NCBI GenBank assembly: GCA_041653315.1
Contig: JBAZFO010000007.1
Coordinates: forward strand, 1 to 41,874
Reading direction: 5' to 3'
Length of the DNA stretch: 41,874 nucleotides
Source of the DNA: Candidatus Micrarchaeia archaeon
Lineage (GTDB): Archaea; Micrarchaeota; Micrarchaeia; Anstonellales; JAHKLY01
How positions within the stretch are numbered: position 1 is the stretch's first letter; the number at the start of each line of letters is the position of its first letter. A program made the translations under genes and the position numbers. This document shows positions 15,033 to 23,772 of the stretch, one piece after another. A model generated the notes under the pieces. It had not been told where the DNA came from. It saw only the letters and a program-made list of their open reading frames with translations, and ran no database searches.

Positions 15033-15042
15033 TTTTTAAATA
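15033..15042 (+). promoter_or_regulatory. TATA box of the restriction-modification operon
   Basis: TTTTTAAATA is centred about 25 nt before the methylase ATG at 15062, with no binding site between, so the message is leaderless. Upstream, GCCGGAAAAGTACT (about 15008-15021) resembles the start of the 24-nt repeat at 8893 and 9583 (GCCGGAAAACTACT). It could be a shared regulator site or chance. Confidence 0.55.
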
Positions 15043-15061
15043 TTAAATTAATATTATTATT

Positions 15062-15910
15062 ATGAATAAGAAAGAATCTAAACCTTTTGTGAAGTGGGTG
15101 GGAGGAAAAAGACAGTTAATTGATATTTTATTTGAAAATATTCCTACTTCTTTTTCTAATTATCATGAACCATTTGTAGGGGGTGGAGCATTATATTTTA
15201 GATTATGGGATGAAGGATTGATTAAAAAAGCTTATCTGAATGATTTTAATTCTCATTTATATAATGTATATAAAATAATCAAAAGTAAACCAAGTGAATT
15301 GATTGAAGAATTAAAAACATCAAAATATCAAAATGAAAAAAAAACATATTACAAGCTAAGAAATAAATATAATAATCAAGAATATCAAGATGACACAGAA
15401 AGAGCTGCGTTATTTATTTATTTTAATAAAACCGGGTTCAATGGTCTTTGGAGAGTGAATTCAAAAGACCAATATAATGTTCCTATGGGGAAATATAAAA
15501 ACCCAACACTTTGTGATGAAGATAACATAAAATTAGTTTCAGAAGCCTTGAAAAAAGCAACCCTCTCAAATAAAGATTTTTCTTCGGTTATGGGGAATAC
15601 CAAAGCAAATGATTTTGTATATTTTGATCCTCCATATCATCCTTTAACTGAAACCTCTAATTTTACAACTTATACAAAATTTGATTTTACAAAAGAAGAT
15701 CAAATTAGATTAAAGAAATTATATGTAACTCTCGATTTAAAAAAGGTAAATGTTATGTTAAGTAATAGTCCTGCTCCTTTAATTATGCAACTTTATTCCA
15801 ATTATAATCCTATTAAAGTACAAGCTAAAAGAATGATAAACTGTAAAAGTGATAAACGAGGAGCTATAGAAGAAATTGTTGCCATGAATTATATAAGAGG
15901 AGAAAGATAA
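15062..15910 (+). CDS. DNA adenine methylase, Dam/M.DpnII family (predicted GATC)
   Basis: The 282-residue protein is an alpha-class N6-adenine methyltransferase. It shows KPFVKWVGGKRQL (motif X, residues 7-19), HEPFVGGGALYFRL (motif I), and FVYFDPPYHPL with DPPY at 189-192 (motif IV). The block TAFNGLWRVN-like TGFNGLWRVNSKDQYNVP is typical of Dam and M.DpnIIA. It would methylate A in GATC to protect the host. The TGA-free junction ATAATG joins it to the nuclease gene by a one-base overlap. Confidence 0.92.
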   Translation: MNKKESKPFVKWVGGKRQLIDILFENIPTSFSNYHEPFVGGGALYFRLWDEGLIKKAYLNDFNSHLYNVYKIIKSKPSELIEELKTSKYQNEKKTYYKLRNKYNNQEYQDDTERAALFIYFNKTGFNGLWRVNSKDQYNVPMGKYKNPTLCDEDNIKLVSEALKKATLSNKDFSSVMGNTKANDFVYFDPPYHPLTETSNFTTYTKFDFTKEDQIRLKKLYVTLDLKKVNVMLSNSPAPLIMQLYSNYNPIKVQAKRMINCKSDKRGAIEEIVAMNYIRGER

Positions 15911-16836
15911 TGAAATATTTAAATGTATATAAAAAAATAGGAATAAAAGAAAACGAAGTTTTTAATTATTTATTAGATACTTTAAGTGATTCTATATTCA
16001 CATGGCAATATTTTGTTGATTTTAAAAAAGTTAAAATAAATTTATCAAAAATTGAAAAAGAATTAAATTTATTGAATACTTTAATAGGCAAAGAAAATAT
16101 TGAAAAAGAATTTATTGAAATATTGCGGGAATATCCAAAAGTTAGAAAAGTATTGCCAATATTAATAGCTATAAGAGAAAGTAAAATAAATAATCTTCAA
16201 ATAATTGATAATTTTGAGATTTTAGAAGCTAAAAGTAAATGTGATTTATTTAATCCAACTAAAGAGTTAAATCAAAGTATAAAAAATGATTTATTGATTT
16301 TTTTTAATGATTCTGGATTAAAAGATGTTTTTCAAGATAAAGCAATAAAAAATATCGTTGATTATTGTGTGGGTATAGAAGTTGGGATGGATACAAACGC
16401 AAGGAAAAACAGAACTGGCAAAGTTATGGAACAATTAGTTGAAAGAATAATAACTGATTTTTCAAAGAATAATAATTTAGAATTTATTATACAAGCAAAC
16501 CAAAGTAAAATCGTAAAAAATTGGAATTTTAATATTAAATTAGATAAAGCGAATAGAATTTTTGATTTTGCTATATTTGATAAAAAAATTAACAAACTCT
16601 TTTTAATAGAAACTAATTATTATGGTGGTGGCGGTTCTAAATTAAAATCAACTGCTGGAGAATATCAGTATTTAGATAGTTTATTAAAATCACAGAATGT
16701 AGAGTTTATATGGATAACTGATGGAAAAGGTTGGTTAACCGCTAAAAAACCATTACAAGAAACATTCATAAAAATTAATTATGTTTTAAACTTAAAATTA
16801 ATCAAGCAGGGAGTTTTAAAAGAAATAATCTGCTAA
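15910..16836 (+). CDS. DpnII-family type II restriction endonuclease (predicted GATC)
   Basis: The 308-residue protein fits the DpnII/MboI nuclease family. GIEVGMDTNARKNRTGKVMEQLVE is followed by RIFDFAIFD (D near 219), then FLIETNYYGGGGSKLKSTAGEY (E234) and FIWITDGKGWLTAKKPL. The D...E-x-N arrangement is a PD-(D/E)xK-like active site. It would cut unmethylated GATC. Pairing with the Dam-type methylase directly upstream supports the recognition call. Length is close to DpnII (about 290). Confidence 0.9.
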   Translation: MKYLNVYKKIGIKENEVFNYLLDTLSDSIFTWQYFVDFKKVKINLSKIEKELNLLNTLIGKENIEKEFIEILREYPKVRKVLPILIAIRESKINNLQIIDNFEILEAKSKCDLFNPTKELNQSIKNDLLIFFNDSGLKDVFQDKAIKNIVDYCVGIEVGMDTNARKNRTGKVMEQLVERIITDFSKNNNLEFIIQANQSKIVKNWNFNIKLDKANRIFDFAIFDKKINKLFLIETNYYGGGGSKLKSTAGEYQYLDSLLKSQNVEFIWITDGKGWLTAKKPLQETFIKINYVLNLKLIKQGVLKEIIC

Positions 16837-16849
16837 ATATTTGATACAT

Positions 16850-17584
16850 ATGAAATTTGAACCTGATGATTTTGAATTACAATATACTACGGTTTGGTCT
16901 TTCCCAGATAGGGGAGATTGGGCAACACACAAAGGAGATTATAGAGGAAATTTTTCCCCATATATACCTAGAAACCTTATTTTAAGATATTCAAAAGAAG
17001 AGGATATAATTTTAGATCAATTTTCGGGAAGTGGAACTACTTTAGTAGAATGTAAATTGCTTAATAGGAATGCAATAGGTTATGATATTAATCAAACTGC
17101 GGTAGAAACTGCTAAAAAAAGATTAGATTTTGAATATAAAAATAATAGCAAACAAGAAATAAAATTAGGAGATGCAAGAAAATTACCTTTACAAGATGAA
17201 TCTATAGATTTAATTATTACACATCCTCCTTATTTAGATATTGTAAAATATAATTCTGAGAATAAAAAAGATATTTCTAATATTAAAAAATTAGATGAAT
17301 TCGTGAATGAAATGAAAAAGGTGGCTGAAGAATCGTATAGAGTACTTAAAAAAGATAAATATTGTGCTATCTTAATAGGAGATACAAGAAGAAAAGGCAT
17401 GTATATTCCTTTAGCATATAATGTTATGAAAACTTTTTTTGAAGCAGGTTTTAATCTAAAAGAAGACATCATCAAAAAACAATGGAACTGTAAAACTACT
17501 CCTTTATGGAAATCCCAATCAAAGAAATATAATTTTCATTTAATAATGCACGAACATTTATTTGTATTTAAAAAAATTAATTAA
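16850..17584 (+). CDS. Second DNA methyltransferase of the RM operon (N6A/N4C type)
   Basis: The 244-residue protein has an SAM site FSGSGTT (about residues 58-64) and the catalytic HPPY at 125-128. GDARKLPLQDESIDLIITHPPYLDIVKY lies around it. The motif order I then IV differs from DpnA, the second methylase of the pneumococcal DpnII locus, which has DPPY first. The N-terminal YTTVWSFPDRGDWATHKGDYRGNFSPYIP block is seen in a branch of PF01555-like methylases. It starts 13 nt after the nuclease stop, so it belongs to the operon. Its target may be GATC or another site. Confidence 0.82.
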   Translation: MKFEPDDFELQYTTVWSFPDRGDWATHKGDYRGNFSPYIPRNLILRYSKEEDIILDQFSGSGTTLVECKLLNRNAIGYDINQTAVETAKKRLDFEYKNNSKQEIKLGDARKLPLQDESIDLIITHPPYLDIVKYNSENKKDISNIKKLDEFVNEMKKVAEESYRVLKKDKYCAILIGDTRRKGMYIPLAYNVMKTFFEAGFNLKEDIIKKQWNCKTTPLWKSQSKKYNFHLIMHEHLFVFKKIN

Positions 17585-17650
17585 AAACACCCAAAAATTC
17601 AAAAAATAAAGTTTCAAAAGTAAATCTCCGAAAATTAAATAAAAATATTT

Positions 17651-18817
17651 TTAAATTAGCATTAAAATTGAAGGGATAATTATAACTCCCATTACATGAA
17701 CTCTTTTTATATTAAAAAATAAAGGTAAGGAGCCTATAGCTGTTCCTGCAATTAAAGTTGCAATTCCTAATGGTCCGGAAATTAAAAAAACCATGACAGC
17801 TAAATAAAGTATTAGACATAAATACAAATGTTGAGTGTTTATTCTAAAAATATATTCAAATTTTTTGTAAATTAATAAAAGTAAAATTGAAGCTAAACAA
17901 ATAGAAAGTATAAAAATAAACATTAAAGGCAGTAAATTATTTAATGAAGGCTCGATTAATTGTGATACATAGTTTAATGCCCCTATTCTTGCTTTTCCTA
18001 TTGTAGGTAAAGAAGCAAATGCAAATACAATATGGCTTATAGCTAATGAAGAAGTAAATACTAAATATTTTTTAGGACAAGCTAATAATAATGGTGAAAC
18101 AAATACAGCTAATTGTGCAGGTGTTGCTATACCTGGAAATAAATCTGCAATAAAGCCTAAAATAATACCTGCTAATAAAGGAATCCAAAAATTAAATTCA
18201 ATTTTTTTATTTATTTGTTTTAAAATTTTAGGTTTTGTCCATAATGTTGCTATTAAAGTACTGAATGCAAATAACCCAGTAAAAATTGGGAACAATGGTT
18301 CTTTAATCGGTGCGTTTATTGTGATGCAGCCAAGCACTCCAGCCATAATAAAGACCAAAGACGCATATAATATTTTTTTAATTGATCTTTCAGAAACAAT
18401 CATAAAACAAGAAGCAAAAATTAAAATGAAAATTAAATATGGATAAATAAAATTGAAAGTTATTGGAAATAAAATTAAAACAATTGGAAATAAACATAAA
18501 GATATAAAAGAACTAATTAAACAAGAGATTATAATTAATTTTACTGCGTTTAATCCTTCTCCTTCTAAAACTAATTTTTGTCCTGGTAATGCAGATATAT
18601 ATGTTGAATCTTCCGGCACCCCCAAAAATATTGCAGGAACAAAAGAGATTAATGTATGTGCGCCTAATCCTGCAATTATTATAAAACATAAAGACATTGG
18701 GTCTAAGTTTGTTTCCATTAGTAAGGTGCTTATTGTGTTTGAATGAATACCTGGGATAAATCCAGAAAAAACACCTAATAAAAATCCAATAATTATTGAA
18801 AATAATTGATCTATCAT
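17651..18817 (-). CDS. TctA/DUF112-family membrane transporter
   Basis: The 388-residue protein has about ten or more membrane helices in two similar halves. The first half holds GVFSGFIPGIHSNT and the second GFIADLFPGIATPAQLAV; the repeated G-x-x-PGI loops mark the TctA fold. LGVPEDSTYISALPGQ between them is also characteristic. The archaeal branch lacks the TctB and TctC partners in this window, so the substrate (a carboxylate is usual) is unknown. GATGAT precedes the ATG at 18817; an in-frame ATG at 18826 abuts the upstream stop. It is the last gene of a minus-strand group. Confidence 0.85.
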   Translation of the reverse strand: MIDQLFSIIIGFLLGVFSGFIPGIHSNTISTLLMETNLDPMSLCFIIIAGLGAHTLISFVPAIFLGVPEDSTYISALPGQKLVLEGEGLNAVKLIIISCLISSFISLCLFPIVLILFPITFNFIYPYLIFILIFASCFMIVSERSIKKILYASLVFIMAGVLGCITINAPIKEPLFPIFTGLFAFSTLIATLWTKPKILKQINKKIEFNFWIPLLAGIILGFIADLFPGIATPAQLAVFVSPLLLACPKKYLVFTSSLAISHIVFAFASLPTIGKARIGALNYVSQLIEPSLNNLLPLMFIFILSICLASILLLLIYKKFEYIFRINTQHLYLCLILYLAVMVFLISGPLGIATLIAGTAIGSLPLFFNIKRVHVMGVIIIPSILMLI

Positions 18818-18826
18818 AAAAATCAT

Positions 18827-19321
18827 CTATGAAAAAGTTAGTTCTTTAATTAGCTGTGTTGGAATTCCAAATTCATTTAATTTAATTTCCGTATATCCTA
18901 AACAACCACGATAAATTGAATACTTGTCTTTCCAAATATATCCCCCAAGTAATTTTATTGAATTTTTTTCATTCCAAATTGATTTTATAAAATTAATTGC
19001 CCCACACCAATTTGTTCTATTTGGTGTAGGGTTTGCTTCGTAAGTTGGAATTATTATTAATGAATTTTCAGTAGTATTAAAGAACTGAGTTATTATATTA
19101 TAATTATCATTAACTTCATATTCTTCTTCAAAAACAATTAATGTTGAGTTTAATTTATTTAATTCTTTTTTTAATTTTTCTTCAAAAATTAATGTTTTTT
19201 CAACTGGACCAATATCTTTTCTTAAGAAAAAAGGATGAACTGCAATACAAATATCTTTTTTTGGAATAAGTTCTCTTGTTAATCCTTTTGCGTATATTCC
19301 TCTTTCAATTCTTTGCAACAT
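18827..19321 (-). CDS. Hypothetical protein upstream of the TctA-like transporter
   Basis: I do not recognise this 164-residue protein. It looks like a small alpha/beta fold: the strand KDICIAVHPFFLRKDIG, a helix LIFEEKLKKELNKL, the strand STLIVFEEEYEV, then SLIIIPTYEANPTPNRTNWCGAINFIKSIW and IKLLGGYIWKD...GCLGYTEIKL. The succession of strands resembles a degenerate Rossmann-like domain. TTTTTTAAAC about 24 nt upstream supports a leaderless start. Its stop is ten bases before the transporter ATG, so the pair may share a function. Confidence 0.6.
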   Translation of the reverse strand: MLQRIERGIYAKGLTRELIPKKDICIAVHPFFLRKDIGPVEKTLIFEEKLKKELNKLNSTLIVFEEEYEVNDNYNIITQFFNTTENSLIIIPTYEANPTPNRTNWCGAINFIKSIWNEKNSIKLLGGYIWKDKYSIYRGCLGYTEIKLNEFGIPTQLIKELTFS

Positions 19322-19366
19322 AGTATTTTCCTTTTTTCTGTGTTTAAAAAACTATGTCTTAATTAT

Positions 19367-19720
19367 TTATCCAAGATAATTAATTTCTTGTGCATAAACA
19401 ATAATTCCCTGGTAATATGTTTTTGTTGTTCCTTTTACTTTTATTAAATCTCCTTCTGATAAAATTTTTAAAACATTTAAATTATTATTTGCATTTACAG
19501 TTAAACAATTTGTATCGCATACTTTTATTGAAGTAGTTTTTTCATTAAAATTCATACTTTGTATTCTTCCTTGGAATTCTATTAAAGAATCTTTTGGTAT
19601 TTCATTATTTGAATATAAAGAAATTTGAATTGGTTTTGTAAATTCAATAAATTGATATAATAAGAGAATTGATAAAACTGCTATAAAAATTGCAATGAAT
19701 ATAATTTGTTTATCATCCAT
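19367..19720 (-). CDS. Membrane-anchored OB-fold-like protein
   Basis: The 117-residue protein has one N-terminal membrane helix (about 5-25). A beta-rich soluble part follows: LIEFQGRIQSMNFNEKTTSIKVCD, then GDLIKVKGTTKTYYQGIIVYAQEINYL. The pattern of a GRI strand and the closing VKGTTKTY..IIVYA resembles OB-fold nucleic-acid-binding domains. Similar small membrane-tethered OB proteins occur in DPANN genomes. It starts four bases after the hjc stop with AAGATGAT before the ATG, so it is translated with hjc. Confidence 0.55.
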   Translation of the reverse strand: MDDKQIIFIAIFIAVLSILLLYQFIEFTKPIQISLYSNNEIPKDSLIEFQGRIQSMNFNEKTTSIKVCDTNCLTVNANNNLNVLKILSEGDLIKVKGTTKTYYQGIIVYAQEINYLG

Positions 19721-19724
19721 TTAA

Positions 19725-20108
19725 TCATCTTATTAGATCTTCAAATAGCATTGTATTTTCTGCTGTTTTCCAATTTATGCTATATCCAGCAGGAGTTTTT
19801 TTTAATAAATGTAAAGGTATAAATCTCCACCCATTTCTTGATAATCTCCATGCAACCATAGTTGTTATTCCAGATGTTTCTTCCCATCTTTTCAAACCAT
19901 CTATCTGCGCTTGTTTTAAAGATAAAGAAGTAGTATCCCATGCTTTGCATTCAAATGCATATTGTTTTCCCTTTCTAAATACTAAAATATCTGGAGATAA
20001 TGAATTTCCTCCAGATCCAGCTGCGCGTATTACTTCAAATCCTTTTTCAGAAAACCAGTTAATTAATTCTCTTTCTGCTCTCGCGCCTTTTCTATATGTT
20101 GCAACCAT
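19725..20108 (-). CDS. hjc: Holliday junction resolvase Hjc
   Basis: The 127-residue protein matches archaeal Hjc. It shows KGARAERELINWF with E12, the loop serine S32 in GSGGNS, D40 in SPDILVF, and E53-x-K55 in AFECKAWD. These are the active-site residues of the PD-(D/E)xK resolvase. It cuts four-way DNA junctions as a homodimer during recombination. The palindromic AGATTTAAATCT (20128-20139) contains a TATA box about 26 nt from the ATG, in keeping with a leaderless start. It leads a minus-strand group with the OB-like protein. Confidence 0.95.
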   Translation of the reverse strand: MVATYRKGARAERELINWFSEKGFEVIRAAGSGGNSLSPDILVFRKGKQYAFECKAWDTTSLSLKQAQIDGLKRWEETSGITTMVAWRLSRNGWRFIPLHLLKKTPAGYSINWKTAENTMLFEDLIR

Positions 20109-20216
20109 AATTAAATATTAAAAAGAAAGATTTAAATCTTAAACTTTATTTTTCCACAAAAAGACTTTAAAGGCAAAAGAAGAGTGCTTTTAAATATTAT
20201 TGTTTAAATTTATTTT

Positions 20217-20762
20217 ATGGAAACACAAATCAAAGTGGGAGACTGTATGACTAAAGGAGTTTTAGTCCTTTCTACCTCAAGTAAAGTAAAAGAAGCAGCA
20301 GAGATTATGGCTAATGCTAATGTAGGAAGTATAATACTTATGAATAAAGGAAAAGCAGTAGGAATTGCAACAGAAAGAGACATAGTACGAAAAGTTGTAG
20401 GAATTAATAAGGACCCTTCTAAAATAACATTAGAAGAAATTATGAGCAGACCTTTAAGAGTAATTAAAGTTGATACTTCTATTGGAGACGCAGCTTTAGC
20501 AATGAGAAAATACAAAATTAAAAAATTACCTGTTATTGATAAAAAAGGAATGGTAATAGGAATGATTACTGAAACAGATATTATTAGTGCTTACCCTGGA
20601 TTAGTTGATGTTTTAATAGAAACTGCTTTACAAAATAGATTTACTGGGGGAGAAGTTTTTAGTGGAGTCTGTGAACACTGTGGTGTGTATTCTGAACAAT
20701 TAAAACGTGTAAGTGGAACTCTTCTTTGCAGTGAATGTAGAGAAGAGGAAGATATTGCCTAA
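20217..20762 (+). CDS. Twin CBS-domain protein with C-terminal zinc ribbon
   Basis: The 181-residue protein has two CBS domains (about residues 8-60 and 74-130) that together form a ligand-binding Bateman module, usually for adenine nucleotides. GIATERDIVRKVVG and GMITETDIISAYPG are the typical ends of each. A ribbon C152-x2-C155 and C171-x2-C174 follows. CBS plus zinc ribbon is a common archaeal layout of presumed regulators. TTTTAAATA about 24 nt upstream gives a leaderless start. The partner that would be regulated is not identifiable from position. Confidence 0.88.
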   Translation: METQIKVGDCMTKGVLVLSTSSKVKEAAEIMANANVGSIILMNKGKAVGIATERDIVRKVVGINKDPSKITLEEIMSRPLRVIKVDTSIGDAALAMRKYKIKKLPVIDKKGMVIGMITETDIISAYPGLVDVLIETALQNRFTGGEVFSGVCEHCGVYSEQLKRVSGTLLCSECREEEDIA

Positions 20763-20907
20763 GCATTACATTTATAAAGGCAAAAAACCACAAAAAAGTA
20801 ATAGATGTTAATACATCAAGATTCAAATATGAATCAATCATAACTTACTGCTCATTTATATCAAATACAGAAGAAATTCTGTAAGAGTAGCAGAAAATAG
20901 TGACAAT
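20763..20907 (+). other. Noncoding leader ahead of the DUF167-dnaG genes
   Basis: TTTATAAAGG near 20772 is a good TATA box. Transcription from about 20798 would leave a leader of about 110 nt before the DUF167 gene, long for this genome. It contains two small perfect stem-loops, GATTCA-AATA-TGAATC (about 20819-20834) and CAGAA-GAAA-TTCTG (about 20868-20881). I do not recognise an RNA family, and no C/D or ACA boxes are clear. Confidence 0.4.
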
Positions 20908-21171
20908 ATGGAAATAGAAGCAAAAATTGTTGCAAATGCAAAGCAAGACAATATACAAATGGAAAATGGCCAATTCAAAATAAGAATTTCTGAACAGCCA
21001 ATAAAAGGTAAAGCAAATAAGGCTATTGAGAAATTAATAGAAAATGAATTGGGATATAAAGCAAAAATTATTGCAGGAGCAACAAATAGCAAAAAAAGAA
21101 TTCAATTGGAATGTAATGAGCAGGAGTTAGTGAAAAAAATAGGTGATATAAATGGGAAAAACGTACATTGA
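20908..21171 (+). CDS. DUF167 (YggU-like) small protein
   Basis: The 87-residue protein fits DUF167. The strand MEIEAKIVANAKQDNI is followed by FKIRISEQPIKGKANKAIEKLIENELGYKAKIIAGATNSKKRIQLE. The core PxxGKANxA and the G.tsr-K-like G..NSKKR motif are present. The family is widespread and its role is unclear. The gene overlaps dnaG by 20 nt, and AGGTGAT for dnaG lies inside it, so the two are coupled. Confidence 0.9.
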   Translation: MEIEAKIVANAKQDNIQMENGQFKIRISEQPIKGKANKAIEKLIENELGYKAKIIAGATNSKKRIQLECNEQELVKKIGDINGKNVH

Positions 21172-22408
21172 TACATTAAAATATGTAGTTTATGGAGATG
21201 TAGAAATTAAAGGATTGGTTGAAAAACCAGATGTAGTAGGAGCTATTTTTGGACAAACAGAAGGTTTGTTAGGAGATGAATTAGATTTACGAGATCTTCA
21301 AAAAAATGGAAGAATAGGAAGAATTGAAGTAGATCTAGTTGCTAAATCAGGAAAAACAGTCGGAAGTATAAAATTACCTTCTAGTTTAGATATGGTTGAA
21401 ACTTGTATTTTAGCAGCAGCATTAGAAACTGTTGATAGAGTGGGACCATGCGAAGCATATATTAAAGTAGAAAAAGTTGAAGATACAAGAAATCTTAAAA
21501 GAAAAACAATTATTGATAGAGCAAAGAATTTACTTAGAAATTTACTTAATACAGAAATACCAGAAAGTAAAGTAATTTCAGATACAGTTAGAGATGAAGT
21601 AAAAACTGCAGAAATTGTTGAGTATGGTAAAGATAAATTACCAGCAGGACCTAATTTAGATAGATTTGATTCAGTTATCTTTGTTGAAGGCAGAGCCGAT
21701 GTATTGAATTTATTAAGAAGTGACATACCTAATGTAGTTGCAATAGGTGGGGCAAAGATAAATGATACAATAGTTAAATTAGGCAGAGAAAAAGAAGTAA
21801 CTGTTTTCTTAGATGGTGATAGAGGCGGAGATATAATTTTAACTCAATTAAAAGATGCTACTGAAATTGATTTTGTAGCAAGAGCACAAACAGGAAAAGA
21901 AGTAGAAGAATTAACAAGAAAAGAAATTATAAAAGCCTTAAGAAATAAACTTCCAGTAGAGCAAGCAGCAGAAGAGAATAACAAAGGAATTAATTATCAA
22001 GAAGAAGATAGACCAATTAGACAGCAAATGCAAAGACCTCCGCAAACTCAACAAGTTCAACAAGTAAGGCCTCTAAGACCTCAGCAAAGAGTAATTAAAA
22101 AAATAGAAAGAGTTGAACCAAAAGAGAGAGCACCACAGGAATTAGAAGATAGTTTAAAAGAATTGGAAAATACTTTGAAAGCTAAATTCTATGATAAAGA
22201 GTTTAAGCAAATAAAAGAGATGCCAGTAAGAGATGTTATAAAAACATTAGAAAATGAAAAAGGCGTAAATGCAGTAGTTTTTGATGGAATAGTAACTCAA
22301 AGATTAGTTGATCTAGCAGAAGCGCAAGGAGTATCTTATCTTATTGGTATAAAATCTGGAAATATTTTCAAGAAACCAGATACTCTTACAATAATAACTA
22401 AAGATTAA
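21152..22408 (+). CDS. dnaG: Archaeal DnaG-like primase/exosome subunit
   Basis: The 418-residue protein is the archaeal DnaG. The N-terminal region reads DTLKYVVYGDVEIKGLVEKPDVVGAIFGQTEGLLGDELDLRDLQK. A central TOPRIM domain has FVEGRADVLNLL (Glu near 175) and VFLDGDRGGD, which supply the acidic metal residues. A Gln/Pro/Arg-rich linker (about 280-315) precedes a C-terminal domain ending GIKSGNIFKKPDTLTI. In archaea it binds the RNA exosome and shows primase activity in vitro. AGGTGAT stands before the ATG. A strong hairpin terminator follows. Confidence 0.96.
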   Translation: MGKTYIDTLKYVVYGDVEIKGLVEKPDVVGAIFGQTEGLLGDELDLRDLQKNGRIGRIEVDLVAKSGKTVGSIKLPSSLDMVETCILAAALETVDRVGPCEAYIKVEKVEDTRNLKRKTIIDRAKNLLRNLLNTEIPESKVISDTVRDEVKTAEIVEYGKDKLPAGPNLDRFDSVIFVEGRADVLNLLRSDIPNVVAIGGAKINDTIVKLGREKEVTVFLDGDRGGDIILTQLKDATEIDFVARAQTGKEVEELTRKEIIKALRNKLPVEQAAEENNKGINYQEEDRPIRQQMQRPPQTQQVQQVRPLRPQQRVIKKIERVEPKERAPQELEDSLKELENTLKAKFYDKEFKQIKEMPVRDVIKTLENEKGVNAVVFDGIVTQRLVDLAEAQGVSYLIGIKSGNIFKKPDTLTIITKD

Positions 22409-22411
22409 ATA

Positions 22412-22440
22412 AAAACCTAATTTTTTTAGGTTTTCTTTTC
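22412..22440 (+). terminator. Hairpin plus T-tract terminator after dnaG
   Basis: AAAACCTAA and TTAGGTTTT form a perfect 9-bp stem around TTTTT, followed by CTTTTCTTTTT. It starts four bases after the dnaG stop. Archaeal termination depends mainly on the T-tract, and the hairpin here is clearer than after other genes of the window. Confidence 0.7.
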
Positions 22441-22476
22441 TTTTTATTTTTTAAATATTCGCTTCTTATAATTAGC

Positions 22477-23262
22477 ATGGATTTATTTTCTGCAATAGTT
22501 TTAGGTATATTACAAGGAATAACAGAATGGCTTCCAATTAGTTCATCAGCTATGGTTACTTTATTTGGGAAATTAATTTTTAATTTTGATTATTCAGATG
22601 CATTGGGAACTGCATTATGGCTTCATTGTGGTACAACGTTAGCAGCAGTAATTTATTTTAGACAAGATATATTGAATATATTAAAAAGTGTTTATAACAA
22701 AGATAAAGAAAACAAACAAATATTTATTTTTTTATTAATAACTACAATTTTTAGTTTTATTATCGCAGGTATATTAAGTATGTTTTTATTTTCTATTCAA
22801 ATTCCAGATTCAATTTTTACTTTGGGGATTGGATTTTTTTTATTAATAATTGCATTCTTACATAAAAATAGAAAAGAATCTGAAATTAAAGAAAAAGTAA
22901 CAGATATTAAAGCAATTATAGTTGGTTTTTTTCAAGGAATTTCTGTTTTACCCGGCATAAGCAGATCTGGGATAACAATAGCAGTATTATTATATGAAAA
23001 ATTTTCTTTAAAAGATTCTTTTAGATTAAGTTTTTTAATGAGTATACCAGTTACGTTTGGTGCTTCTTTATTAATACCAGTAATTAAAGAAGGATTTATT
23101 ATAGATGAATATCTAATTTTAAGCGGAATAATTGCATTCATAACCGGTTTATTAACTATAAAAATATTAATGGATTTTGCTGAAAAAGTTAATTTTTATA
23201 AAGCAACTTTATTTTTAGGCCTTTTTGTGTTGTTATTTGGGGTATTGCAACTTTTAATTTGA
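22477..23262 (+). CDS. uppP: Undecaprenyl-diphosphatase-like membrane enzyme (UppP/BacA)
   Basis: The 261-residue protein has about eight membrane helices and both UppP signatures: GITEWLPISSSA (E17 and the SSS motif) and LPGISRSG, with a conserved Arg. The family removes a phosphate from polyprenyl diphosphate so that the lipid carrier can be reused. In an archaeon the carrier would serve glycosylation of surface proteins rather than peptidoglycan. TTTTTTAAATA about 24 nt upstream of the ATG supports a leaderless start. Confidence 0.93.
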   Translation: MDLFSAIVLGILQGITEWLPISSSAMVTLFGKLIFNFDYSDALGTALWLHCGTTLAAVIYFRQDILNILKSVYNKDKENKQIFIFLLITTIFSFIIAGILSMFLFSIQIPDSIFTLGIGFFLLIIAFLHKNRKESEIKEKVTDIKAIIVGFFQGISVLPGISRSGITIAVLLYEKFSLKDSFRLSFLMSIPVTFGASLLIPVIKEGFIIDEYLILSGIIAFITGLLTIKILMDFAEKVNFYKATLFLGLFVLLFGVLQLLI

Positions 23263-23303
23263 TTTTCATAAGCTTTTTAAAGACCGGCGTACTAAAATAA
23301 ACT

Positions 23304-23762
23304 ATGTTGGCTTTGATAATTGAAGATAAGAAACCAATAATACGATCCAATAAATCTGATCTAGTTTCAAAATTATTAAGAGCATACTTTGGAAAATCTT
23401 TTGAAAAAATAAATATTGAATCAACATTAGAGAAATATAATAGAGGAACATTAAAATCAACTAAAAAAGTAAAAGTTGGGGATGTTATAATTAATATGAA
23501 ATATTTAGAATTTGCTAATGATGGAGCAACATTTGAATTAATATTTAATGGAAAAATAGATATAAAAAAATTATTTGAAGAGGCATTCATTTTACAAGGA
23601 TTTAGAGACCAGATAAAAGAACATCCAAAATTTGATAAAATTTCAAAATTAATATTTACAACTGAAGTAAGATTACATATAGCTTCTTTTGATGAAGCTA
23701 AATTTAAAAAACATAATTTAAGAGATATAAAAGAAGTCGCTATGACTTACTATGATATTTAA
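23304..23762 (+). CDS. Hypothetical protein upstream of a peptidoglycan-binding-like protein
   Basis: I do not recognise this 152-residue protein. It is Lys-rich and mixed alpha/beta, with VKVGDVIINMKYLEFANDGATFELIFNGKIDIKKLFEEAFILQGFRDQIKEHP in the middle. It has no membrane helix and no signal peptide. TTTTTAAAGA (about 23275-23284) lies about 25 nt upstream of the ATG. The gene overlaps no other; the next ATG (23773) follows its stop by ten bases, so the two probably form an operon. Confidence 0.6.
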   Translation: MLALIIEDKKPIIRSNKSDLVSKLLRAYFGKSFEKINIESTLEKYNRGTLKSTKKVKVGDVIINMKYLEFANDGATFELIFNGKIDIKKLFEEAFILQGFRDQIKEHPKFDKISKLIFTTEVRLHIASFDEAKFKKHNLRDIKEVAMTYYDI

Positions 23763-23772
23763 AGTGAGCAAT

